Source: Apostichopus japonicus
Lineage: Eukaryota > Echinodermata > Holothuroidea > Aspidochirotida > Stichopodidae
DNA: 64,000 nucleotides
Direction of reading: 5' to 3'
Assembly: GCF_037975245.1 (NCBI RefSeq)
Contig: NC_092580.1
Location: 7,230,501-7,294,500, forward strand
Below, piece after piece: positions 24,148 through 34,217 of the stretch. The notes beneath the pieces were generated by a model that was not told the DNA's origin, made no database searches, and worked only from the letters and a program-made list of their open reading frames with translations. The first letter of the stretch is position 1. Each line of letters opens with the position of its first letter. The position numbers and the translations under genes are program-made.

Positions 24148-24155
24148 ATCGTAGT

Positions 24156-27100
24156 TACATTTAGGTCTGAGATAATTTCCTTTGAATTACAGAATATCGT
24201 TCTTTACCTACGTTAGAGATACTACAGTAGGCATAGCATCATCAGCGTCTCTTTATACTGATGTATCGGGGCTAAAAATAGGCTAGGTGCTCGGAGTAAT
24301 GGTGAGAGGAGGGCTATAGGGTTAGGCATTAGGGGTACGTATGCATATTGCTCCCATTGTTATATGATATAGGAAAATGACTATAAAATATTAAATATCA
24401 ATTTTTCGTTATAAATTAGCCTATAGTCTGGTAACGTCATACGTTAAGTATGTCGAGGTGTTCTGGTGACCTGTTTTGAGAAAAGTAAAGAAACGGCTGA
24501 ATATATTCTAAGTCACACAGTCATGAACAGGGAAACTAGAAGGACAATGCCAGCATCTTTCTCAACAGGTTAATATAAAATTATGGATATGGTTTACTTA
24601 TATTCAAATGACACTAACTATGCCATATGCCAATATTGAATATATTCTCTGGATATAACTGCAAAACCCTGAGTAATAATATCAATAATTAATATAACAA
24701 TATCCTGCAACAATTTCCTTTTTAAATTGCTGTATTAAGTGGTGTAAATGATAACAACAAATTATAAAAAGAAAAAACTTTTGATTTAAGCGGTGTACAT
24801 GAAAGAATACATTATTTTATTTAGTAAATATATAGGTATTATATGCAGGGCAAATGAAAACGAATAGTGCAAGTATAAACGAAACTTTCAGCCCCCCCCC
24901 CCCAAAAAAAAAAATTAAATCACCAAAAAAATGCTTTGTTTGTATCCCATTGCTGAAATAAGTTCCATACACGCTTTGAACTAAGTTTAGATATCACCTC
25001 CTGCAGCTATCCTGCATGCTATCCTGCAGCTGTCCTGCATGCTATAAAACTTCCTGGGCAGTGAAGATCACCAAAAGAAACTTAATTGTGAAATATCAAT
25101 ATAGGATGATATATGCTTTCAGGGGTTCATTCCAAGAGTATCAAAAGTTTGACTTTAATTTACCCTGTTTAAACTTCCTGAAATGTTAGATGTGAGTGAA
25201 GGCGGGTGGGAAGGGGGGGGTGGTGATGGGGACGGTAGCGCAGTAAGACTGCCTTTTGAAAATAATGAGGGTGATAATTGAGTAATACAATTGTAACGAT
25301 CTAAACTTTAGACAGTGCCTATACAAAGAAAAAAAAAACTTCCAGCTGCGGTTTGATTACTGAGTACCGTTGTGCTAAAACCGCGGCATGCGATAAAGAT
25401 CAAAGGTCCCATTTATCAATTTCACAGCGGCTTTTATCAACCAAGCTATTACTAGTCACTGTGGATCTTATATCAATATTGTATCACTTTTTGTAATATC
25501 TGGTACTCAGTCCAGTTTATAAAAACATAACTACTTTGTTTGTAGGCTATACTATGACCGAGTAGTGAGGTGGGATAGATTTCCCCTTTCGAATATTCAT
25601 TCCAACCTATGCACCTCTCCCTTCCCTTTCGCCCTTCTTTCTCTAACCGACATTACTAATTTTATTAATTAAAAAAAATTCTTTTTTTGTAACATTATTG
25701 TTTTCCATAATATATTGATTACACCCCCCCCCCCCCCCACAAACAGTCTCCTTGAGACATATTTTCATCAAATGCTCCGCCGTCAACTCGTTCCATAGTC
25801 GGATACTAGATGCAACAACCAGTTCGACATCTTGTGATTTAAGTCCTATCGAACAATTGATAAATTGTTTTGTTAGCGGACATCAGTGAACCTGTGCTAA
25901 TTTAAGTGATTAACCATATGTGAGAGAATAGCGACTGTCTTTAATTAACCGTAAACCACCGTACCTGCTGTTACATATTTTGATAATAAGCCATTGATTA
26001 TATGTGGATAAAATTAGCCGAGGTTTGGGTCGGGATTAAGGCAAAGTCTGGGATTAGGAGCAAATGATAAGGAAGAATGAAAAATCAAACGTTTTTTTCC
26101 ATCAAAGTGATGCTTGTTAAGAAAAGTGCCACACTGATAGAGCATGGTCACGAAAGACCAACGAACACCGGTCCCCGTTAAATCGAGACACTATAGTGTT
26201 ACATCAAGTGATGTATCACGTGTCCCTTAGTTGCCAAGTGAATATATTTACTAAACATGACCATGTTAAAGGTTGGTCAGCGATCTGCTGTTTATAATGT
26301 TTACACATAACAGGAACACTAAACATTCATCTTACACAAGAGGCCGTGAAACGATTTAACGTCTTCTGATGTCCCCTTTTCATCGGGATTGCACAATCAA
26401 GCGGGAATCGATCCAACGTCCACAGTGATACAATCGTCTGCTAGTACACCAATTGAGATCTAACAAGCACTCAATAGGCGTGTTGTATTCAAGGTATGTG
26501 TTGAATATTCACGACTTCAAGATTTGTATTAGTATGAAGTTATGTAGGCAATGCTAAGCTAAGTTGTTTGTGTATTTTATATCGTATGAAAATTGTGCAG
26601 GGATAAAATGGCGCCGGATTTTGTCTTGATGTACCTCGCATATATATATCTGGTTGTATAGAGTTACTGGATTTTTATTTAAGAAAAATGATATATAAAT
26701 TAACAATTATGCGTAGAGCGACTGCATGTATGTATTGATATACCTTAATGGAGCGTTAACGAATATTTAACAGGTGTTCAAGTGAAAATCTTGGAAAAAC
26801 AAACTTAGCCTACAAACTGGCTTTATATGAAATACGACTTTCACTGCCCGGCATTGTCGCACTATTTTATACATGTGAACTATACCTTATATATATCGTG
26901 TAACTGGGGATCACACTCATCACACTGGATTATGTGTAACCCGGACAGCAGCATGAAAGGGATTGAAGAGAATTTTCGAATCCAACAAACAAGCCCAATC
27001 TATAGTCGAAACTTTATTGGATCTTGCCAACATATTACAAGGTAAGAAATCACTAAAGATGTTAAAGAAAAAAAGACATGAAATGAAAGAAAGAAATAAC

Positions 27101-27892
27101 TGTCACGAAATTGCAAACTATTCTGCGTCACCTTCAACAGTCAGAAGAATTTGTGGGTGACCTCCTTCCCCCATCGCGAAACAATATTGACTCATTGTAA
27201 ATTCGGATTTGGGAACCCCGCCTCCTTCGCCTCTCCGTTCCCCTCCCCCTCACCCCTTCCCATCCCGGTATGCTCTTGAGAAGCCCCCGGGGCTGATAAG
27301 GTATGTACAGTAACTCAACGAGATTTACATTGATATCATATCAGTTTAGTCAAAGGCGTTCAAACTTGGTGATACCCTCTTTTGTCCCCATTTATCTCTG
27401 ATAACAGCGGGCCACTGTAACCGAGTTTCTTTTGCTCTATAACAAATCCTGTACCAGCATTCACTCGAATCCCTGAATATTCTTACTGATGAATTTAATA
27501 GTTTGTACATCGAGGAAGGAATTCGTTTTCAAGAAGACAAACACTGTCATTTCTGAAATCACAACATACTGAAGGTATTCACATGATGTCAATATTGGGT
27601 TTAATACAGAACCCGGATGTTAAACCATGACACCAATGAAAGTGCATGTACTTCTGAACAATTTGTGTTAGGTTGCTATGAAAACGTTTTCGGTATATGT
27701 CGTTCGTAAAATGTTTGATCACATGAATTTATCATCTTTCATCACATAAGAAGTCATGTATACATGTTATAGATTATATATGAAAGAACTGGTTTTCACG
27801 CACTTCACACCAACTGTCCTACAGTGTGCTATAGACTTACGTCTTTAAAAAAGAAAAGAAAAAAGGAAACTGTTAATCTAGCACAAACAAAT
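24156..27892. other. Intergenic, no gene recognised
   Basis: AT-rich sequence with C-runs near 24892 and 25724. A small exon-like segment at about 26950-27040 ends ACAAG|GTAAGA but has a weak acceptor and no recognisable peptide. No polyadenylation signal for the minus-strand TMEM26-like gene was pinned down here. Confidence 0.5.
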
Positions 27893-28861
27893 TCACCAAT
27901 CGTCGGGCGATGCTAGCCTTGCACCAGTCGTTTGTTTTCTTGGCTTGGAAGGATCTAGAAAGTTCAGCGGTAGTGCTTCAGGTGGTTTGGCGACCCTGTC
28001 AGCCGTATTCCTGTGAGAAAGTTTGTTTTCGTAGACATTACTGTGATCTGGAGGGGTGAAATTGACCCGTTCTATTGGTTTACGACTGCTGTCGACGCGA
28101 TCGACCGACCGTGATGTAGGTGTGGCCCTCTTCGGTTTAGAATCTACCCCTGTCGCCCCTTCAGACAATGGAGTATTCAGCATCCCTAATTGTGGTTCTT
28201 GATTATTTGATTTTGTTTTCCTGTCAATGTTCTTTGGCTTGTTTGAACCACGACGTCCGGATTGCCTCCCTCGTGGATTCATCGGCTCACTGGCTTTTGG
28301 TTTGACTACATCCGACGGTTTCGGTAGTGCGGTTTCTTTCGGTCCGATCGGTCTAAAATCATTGTTAACCTTTTTATTTGACCCTGATGAATCCATCGAT
28401 GACCTCTTTTGCATAGACCGAGGGCGCTTCTTCTTCTCATGCCGTTCGTTCTTGGGCTTCACTAAGGGCTCGTTCTGTTCCATGAAAGAGTCATTCGGCG
28501 ACACGACCAATCTTTGCCTAGACGATGTCTGCTTCATGTTATTGGGTCTCTTCTTTGGAACGTGAAATTCGGGGTCTCCATGACTACCACCGCTGGACCT
28601 AAATGTTTGCCCCCGGTATCTAGCGTAGGTTTGCTGCATAAAGTGTTGTGCTCTGTTGGGCTGTTCTAGATAAATAACCGCGAGACGGTATAACTGTAAT
28701 AGTATGATGAGAATGTTTTTACAGGTGAAGAATATCATCATGTGATTGATAGCTTTAACTTCTACTAATAAGTAAAGACGCATGGCGAGAAACGGCCCGT
28801 CCTGCATAATTATAGTTGCCATGATACCCCACACTTCCGTCTCGCAGCAGGCAGCAACCGG
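27893..28861 (-). CDS. TMEM26: TMEM26-like terminal exon D with long basic tail
   Basis: The acceptor is ATCTTTCAG. It opens PVAACCETEVWGIMATIIMQ, DGPFLAMRLYLLVEVKAINH and MMIFFTCKNILIILLQLYRL, the last helices of the family. About 255 polar residues follow, rich in Lys, Arg, Pro and Ser (for example NERHEKKKRPRSMQKRSS and RGRQSGRRGSNKPKN), ending LASPDDW and TGA. The tail looks disordered and cytosolic, with many possible phosphosites. The 112-residue plus-strand frame inside is a shadow. Confidence 0.92.
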   Translation of the reverse strand, partial: PVAACCETEVWGIMATIIMQDGPFLAMRLYLLVEVKAINHMMIFFTCKNILIILLQLYRLAVIYLEQPNRAQHFMQQTYARYRGQTFRSSGGSHGDPEFHVPKKRPNNMKQTSSRQRLVVSPNDSFMEQNEPLVKPKNERHEKKKRPRSMQKRSSMDSSGSNKKVNNDFRPIGPKETALPKPSDVVKPKASEPMNPRGRQSGRRGSNKPKNIDRKTKSNNQEPQLGMLNTPLSEGATGVDSKPKRATPTSRSVDRVDSSRKPIERVNFTPPDHSNVYENKLSHRNTADRVAKPPEALPLNFLDPSKPRKQTTGARLASPDDW

Positions 28862-31800
28862 CTGAAAGATAAAATGGCGGCAAAATGGTTATTAAAGCAA
28901 TTAAGGAACTGAAAATATGAAACATAACCTTTTAATAGGCGGGAAGAAATGCCAGGAGTATATGCACTAAATGGTCAGACTATATGGGTACATAAGTGCA
29001 AACCTAACCCACTTTACCTAACACAACCTATTACCATGCACACAACAATGTCTAGACTGCAATGTGCGAATTAGCTAACATCCAGTTGAAACCTGCATTA
29101 TATTACGCAAGAGACAAACATAACACGCACGAAACATACAAAATAAGAATATAGATAGACAGATACATAAATCAATGCATGGAAGATACCATATTGCGAG
29201 GAGGTGGGGAGGGTGTGGGGGAGGGGGTCGGTATAAATAGGGAATGTTTAATCTTCTAATAGAAAAGACTTTAAAAACAAATTACAAGTCAAAGCCCTAA
29301 TGCGAGTTACCTTATGTAAGTTTTTTGGGTGAAAAATATCACGAAATCTCTTCTGATGAGAGAAGATATCAACACTTGAACGTTATATTTAATATTTCAC
29401 TTGAACCGCCGATGTGAGCTTTTATAGCCATTTTCTTGAATGTTTACTCATATTAATGTACATTTGCAAATAGTGACTTTTAAGGAAAGTAGATTAACAA
29501 GCTCGTTTTTTTTCTTCATATTTTATTTTTGCGACAGGACTATGTATATACAATAATGCTATGTCATATTAAGTCTTACAAGGGAGACTAGAAAATATGA
29601 AATATTGCCAATTTATTTTCCCATCGTAACCTTGTTCTTAGTATCGAATGGCGCCTCCACACGTATGGTAATCTTCGGGTCCATCTTGATACAATAACTG
29701 TGATAAATCTATAGGCTTGTATTACCCACATGCAAAAATGGCCATAGAAGGCCAAATTTGTACACCAAAGAAGACTATAATTAGATAAAGTGATTTCAGC
29801 CGCCAAACCCGCCAGTGTGAAGCAAGATGGCAGACAGCGTGGTACATTAGGTGTATATTAGGTGTACATTAGGTGTACATTAGGTGTTAGGTGCGTTTAT
29901 CCGTGTAAGTCCGGCATAGAAACTGGAAAATGTTAGAAATTGAGGTTCATGAACGCCACCAGGTTATAACTCAATTAAAAGGCTGCGTGGAGGAGCTGTA
30001 CATAGTATTAATAATATATTCCTAGTGAACGAGATAATTACAGAAAAACATTTCCTAATTAATCAGTTATAACTAAATTAAAAAGCTACGTGGAGGAGCT
30101 GTACCTAAATTAATCTATAGTATTATATGATATATTCCTAGTTAACGAGACGATTACAGACAAAAATTCAAAATTAATGAAAGTTTCAACACGTGTAAGG
30201 TCAGACATGTTGACTGCACATGACAATTTCACAAATGAAGAACATTTCAAGTTTATTAGTGGAGACTCGGCACAACCGGTGGTCCATTTTAAGTCATGAA
30301 TTGCAACACACATAGCAGTGTCCGCACGGGAGAAGGGGGGAGGTGGGGGAGGTATGCCTTACAACCATCGTCAGTCGGGCAGGGGGGATGTTCAGTCGGG
30401 GGATTTTTAAATTAAGCCGTGCGAAGAATTTGATCAATCCTCCGAGCCCAGGACGCCCTTCATGTTCCGACCTAAGTCAGTGGGGGAGTTTAGAAGCACC
30501 ATTTCCTCAACTTTGAAAGCCCTTTTAAAGAAATCCCGTGCATTTCAAAGGACAAACAATCTGTCAGTCATATTGTTATATATCCCTAACAATTCTCATG
30601 TAATTAGTATTTACATTAATCCTTCTTTCCGTCTCACAACGCTGTAACATTATATAAATAAAAACATTGCAAGATAAAATTAAGTGTATTGTGTTGTGAA
30701 CGGAAAGAACAATTGGAGAATGTTTACATGATCACTCACTAAAATGATCGAGTGTTTTTTTTAAGTTCTCATCAAAATTGGTGACATGTGAAGTTCCCTC
30801 GGCATTGTCCTAAATCTCTCTAAGGATTGGTTCAACCAGGGAGTTGTTTTTCCTTAACATCTCCCTGGTTCAACTCCCAGTAATATATTTGTTACACTTG
30901 GTGATCTTTGAAAGGAACAGTAATTGGGTCATTCCAAATTGACGAAACTCGATCTATATATGAAAAGGACTATAATCTGTTCTACTTCCGAAGTACTTCT
31001 TTCTTAACATTTTGTGATACATAAATTCGAATCGAGATTTGATAAATTCATATTCAATATGTCATTTTAAAGCATCGAGATATAATCTAACACTACTATT
31101 GTCACTTGTATTACCGAACGGTCGCCCTCCGATGGTTGCCAATAGGCTTTTAGTAAGTCCCACAGCACGGACAAACTTCCTAAATGCCTCGTCGTTGCCG
31201 GAAGGGAAGGAGGGGAAGGGCTCACGGAAACATCGTTTCCGAGCTCCCCCTCCCCTCCCCTTCTTCCCCTCCCCTCCCCTTCTCCCTCCCCCTCCCCATC
31301 TCACGCATGTGGCATATCAATCAAACGATTGGATATAATTATAGTATTCTACTTACGTTGAGTGTGTGTTTAGTATGTTGTAATACTCTTGGTTTTCTAC
31401 TTACGTTGAGTGTGTTAAGTTTCTTGTGATAATCCCAGACCAGCCACTGTTGGTTTTCTAATTACGTTGAGTATGTGCTTAGTTTCTTGTGATAATCCCC
31501 GACCAGCCACTGTTGGTTTTCTAATTACGTTGAGTATGTGTTTAGTTTCTCGTGATAATCCCAGACCAGCCACTGTTGGTTTTCTACATACGTTGAGTAT
31601 GTGTTTAGTTTCTCGTGATAATCCCAGACCAGCCACTGTTGGTTTTCTAATTACGTTGAGTATGTGTTTAGTTTCTCGTGATAATCCCCGACCAGCCACT
31701 GTTGGTTTTCTAATTACGTTGAGTATGTGTTTAGTTTCTCGTGATAATCCCCGACCAGCCACTGTTGGTTTTCTAATTACGTTGAGTATGTGTTTAGTTT

Positions 31801-34217
31801 CTCGTGATAATCCCCGACCAGCCACTGTTGGTTTTCTAATTACGTTGAGTATGTGTTTAGTTTCTCGTGATAATCCCCGACCAGCCACTGTTGGTTTTCT
31901 ACATACGTTGAGTGTGTGTTTAGTTTCTTGTGATTCTCCCAGATACTCCCAGACCAGCCACTCTTGGTTTTCAACTTACGTTGAGTGTGTGTTTAGTTTG
32001 TTGTGCTAATCCCAGGCCAACCACTCTTGGTTTTCTACTTACGTTGAGTGTGTGTTTAGTTTGTTGTGCTAATCCCAGGCCAGCCACTCTTGGTTTCCGT
32101 GCCTTGGTTACTGTGAGACCGATCGCAAACTGAAGCAGACTCCAGTTCCATATAGCTAAGATGCAAATCGTTCGTTCCCGGTGACAACGAACCTGTTTAA
32201 GCTAAGAACAATAAAATAATGAAAATCAATGGTATTAATATATACCATTATTTTTGTAAGGGCTCATATTATACTAGTAAGATAGATAATAGCGACTATA
32301 TAACTCTAGGAAAGAACTTCTATATGGGTTCTATTTTGTGTAATATATGTTCATACCCGGTGGAGGGTCAAGGGGTGGTGGAGTGGGAGGGGGAGGGTTG
32401 AATGGAGAATTTTATCCTACTTGACTTGTAACTTTCATGTTATCTCATGGAAATGATAAAATTGTTAGGGTATTTCTCTCATCCCTGCAACCCCACCCAT
32501 CCCCCACTCACACCTATCAATAGACACCCTCCCTCACATGCTCCCCTACCTCATATATATCCGTACGAATTTGATTGACACTATAGATAGACATGGTGTG
32601 TTGATGTTAAAACAAAAAGGAAAAAATGTTTATGGCCCATCAAAAGTCCAATATCTTTTGAGAAGGAAATAAATTACAGATCAAGAATATTTACATAGAA
32701 GATTTACCAATTCTGGTCTAAACCTTGCTGATACGAATCGGTGCGGATTTGTTACCGATGCTACCCGGCTATCACCCGGTCCTTTCTATCGCTTCCCACC
32801 TATACCCCTCTTCCCATCACGTCCCAAAGTAGCCTCTTTCTTTAATTGAATTCCTTTGTTGCAGTGAAATACAATAAAAGTCGAAAACATTATAAAAAAA
32901 AGAGGTATAATGCATTACACGGACATAGAAATCCATTGCTGTCATGCACCTTTGTGAGTTACAAACAAAACTATTTGATTAATTGAATAAAAAACATAAA
33001 AGAAAAATGCAAAAAAATTAAAATCGAGAAATACATCGTCATTTACGTCGATACCTTGAGACCCTCTGTAGAGAATTCCAAAATATCCGCCGCGATGCCG
33101 ATGTACACCAATAAAAGTTGTGACAGCTGGTCACGTGTTAATTTCCCCTTCGGGAGCATCCATCTTCCTAAGATGAGTACGAAGATTAATAACTGTTGTA
33201 GCGCCACCGACCAAGCGCGAGCCGTCAGCCTTATTGGAAACTCTATATTCTGTATAAATTAGACCAGAAAACAAAAAAACAAATTGAAGAAGAAGAAGGA
33301 GAAGAGTAAATTAGTTTTTTTTTGCGATGATGGAATCTATATATAACGTTTCTCCAACTGACCGCCGAAATTGTATGAAAGGAAAGCACAACCAGGGAAA
33401 GGCGTTTAGATTTGGCTCATTAGAACTGCAGAAGGAATGAAAATATCTCACTTGATTGCATGAGCTGATGAATACAGTTATTGACTGGGCCATATATATT
33501 GTAAGTGAAATGAGTGTATTGTAGTGATGTTTTCGTTTCCCTTCAGTTAATAATAATTTGACGCGTATAAGTACCGTATGCAACTATACGCTTTCCCTAA
33601 CACAATTCGTTTTCAAGCAATACAAAATGTTTCATGTGCTCGTTTCAAACTCTATATGAATTGTTTTCACTCAAACTCCGAGTTCGTATTCATTCACTTG
33701 TTCTCTTCCTTTCCACGTACCTTTTCCTTCCTGTTCTCTACCCCCCCCCCACAAACTCCCCTCCTTCATTGTCCACTCTCATCCCACCCAATTCCCTTAC
33801 TTTTCCTATTTCACGAGTTTCCTCATTTTCCTTTGTCACCCGTCTCTTCGTTTACCTCAGCCCCCATCCTTCATTTTAAATTCCCCCTCTTCCCTTCCTT
33901 TCCCTACTCCCCCTCCCCCTCCCCACCCGTGTACCATCAACTTCCCCTCCCCACCCCTACACACTCCCCACCCTTGTACCATCGCCTCCCCCTCCCTCCC
34001 CTCCCCCTCCTCCCCTCCTCCCCTCCCTTGGATACCCACCGTTTGTATTCGATTCCATTGCAATGATGTTACATTAGCGTGGACTTCTTCTGAACTTGCG
34101 CAGTCTGTGGATGCTATGTGTTGTGAATAATCCAATCTATCTTGTAGCAGTCGTAATTCGATCAACCAGATAGAAGGGAGGGATGCTAAAAGATACAAGA
34201 ACACGCTCGGGCAGAAC
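27893..34217 (-). CDS. TMEM26: TMEM26-like multi-pass membrane protein, last four coding exons (5' partial)
   Basis: Minus-strand exons, in order: 34040-34217, 33055-33249, 32043-32192 and 27893-28861. All joins are phase 0 and use GT-AG introns, giving 496 codons plus TGA. Peptides follow transmembrane protein 26: FCPSVFLYLLASLPSIWLIE; LIFVLILGRWMLPKGK with LTRDQLSQLLLVYIGIAADI and LEFS; ICILAIWNWSLLQFAIGLTV; and EVWGIMATIIMQDGPFLAMR with FFTCKNILIILLQLYR. These are hydrophobic helices of a plasma-membrane-type protein; the molecular function of the family is poorly defined. The first helices and the start codon were not found, because the exon at 34217 needs two bases from an upstream exon. 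The C-terminal tail after the last helix is about 255 residues, basic and Ser/Pro-rich, much longer than the roughly 60 residues of vertebrate TMEM26. Exon 32043-32192 sits at the edge of a 63-bp minisatellite. Confidence 0.88.
28862..31350 (-). other. TMEM26-like intron C-D, array-free part
   Basis: Intron sequence without a recognised gene. It contains a near-repeat of GAGCTGTAC at 29993 and 30093 inside two similar 100-bp blocks, a short GGTGTACATTA repeat near 29850, a 10-bp-stem hairpin near 30831-30871 (AACCAGGGAG/CTCCCTGGTT), and CT-rich sequence at 31230-31300. Confidence 0.55.
31351..32097 (-). repeat. 63-bp minisatellite made of an exon end plus splice donor, 12 units
   Basis: The anchor CTCAACGT (minus strand) recurs at plus positions 31355, 31403, 31464, 31527, 31590, 31653, 31716, 31779, 31842, 31905, 31978 and 32041. 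The spacing is 63 except 73 (a 10-bp internal duplication in one unit), and 61 and 48 at the far end. The exon-proximal unit is coding sequence of TMEM26-like exon C plus its GTAAGT donor. The donor position reads GTAAGT in the two outer units at each end, GTATGT in two units and GTAATT in six central ones. A 157-codon frame is open through the central units, in register with the exon frame. Confidence 0.95.
32043..32192 (-). CDS. TMEM26: TMEM26-like exon C, ending in the first unit of a minisatellite
   Basis: The acceptor is TTAAACAG. The 50 codons read VRCHRERTICILAIWNWSLL, QFAIGLTVTK and ARKPRVAGLGLAQQTKHTLN, with donor CTCAAC|GTAAGT. The first 30 residues align with TMEM26 (IW.WS.LQF). 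The last 19 or so residues are the first repeat unit of the 63-bp array that continues into the intron. Using the second GTAAGT (31974-31979) would add 21 residues in frame. Reading past it meets TGA at 31971-31973. Confidence 0.85.
33055..33249 (-). CDS. TMEM26: TMEM26-like exon B
   Basis: The acceptor is TTTATACAG and the donor CTCAAG|GTATCG, with 65 codons in phase 0 at both ends. It contains GRWMLPKGKLTRDQLSQLLL and GIAADILEFS, the most conserved stretch of the family. Confidence 0.92.
33719..34030. repeat. Polypyrimidine (plus strand) tract in TMEM26-like intron A-B
   Basis: C/T-rich sequence dominated by CCCTCC and CCCACC blocks, running to within ten bases of the exon A donor. In the TMEM26-like sense strand it is purine- and G-rich. 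Confidence 0.8.
34040..34217 (-). CDS. TMEM26: TMEM26-like exon A
   Basis: The acceptor is TTATTTGTAG and the donor CAAACG|GTGGGT. One base completes a codon, probably Trp, then FCPSVFLYLLASLPSIWLIE follows, a transmembrane helix, and a hydrophilic loop with a possible N-glycosylation site (NVTS). The donor lies against a long C-rich (plus strand) tract. Confidence 0.88.

Noticed and set aside
26940-27160. Short frame ending at ACAAG|GTAAGA (IFESNKQAQSIVETLLDL)
   Set aside because: There is a stop just upstream, the acceptor is weak, and I see no family match or partner exon.
28227-28565. 112-residue plus-strand frame
   Set aside because: It lies opposite the TMEM26-like terminal exon and is a shadow.
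30829-30880. GGTTCAACTCC as a tRNA B box
   Set aside because: No A box or cloverleaf. The sequence is one arm of a local hairpin (AACCAGGGAG/CTCCCTGGTT).
31415-32009. Long open frames on both strands across the 63-bp array
   Set aside because: The repeat length is a multiple of three, so open frames on either strand follow automatically. Only the exon C part at the right end is supported as coding, by homology and splice sites.
31351-32097. CRISPR-like regular array
   Set aside because: Units are contiguous without unique spacers, in a eukaryotic gene. It is a minisatellite.
33578-34066. 162-residue Pro/Ser/Leu-rich plus-strand frame
   Set aside because: It reads the C-rich tract and the antisense of TMEM26-like exon A. 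It is a composition artefact.
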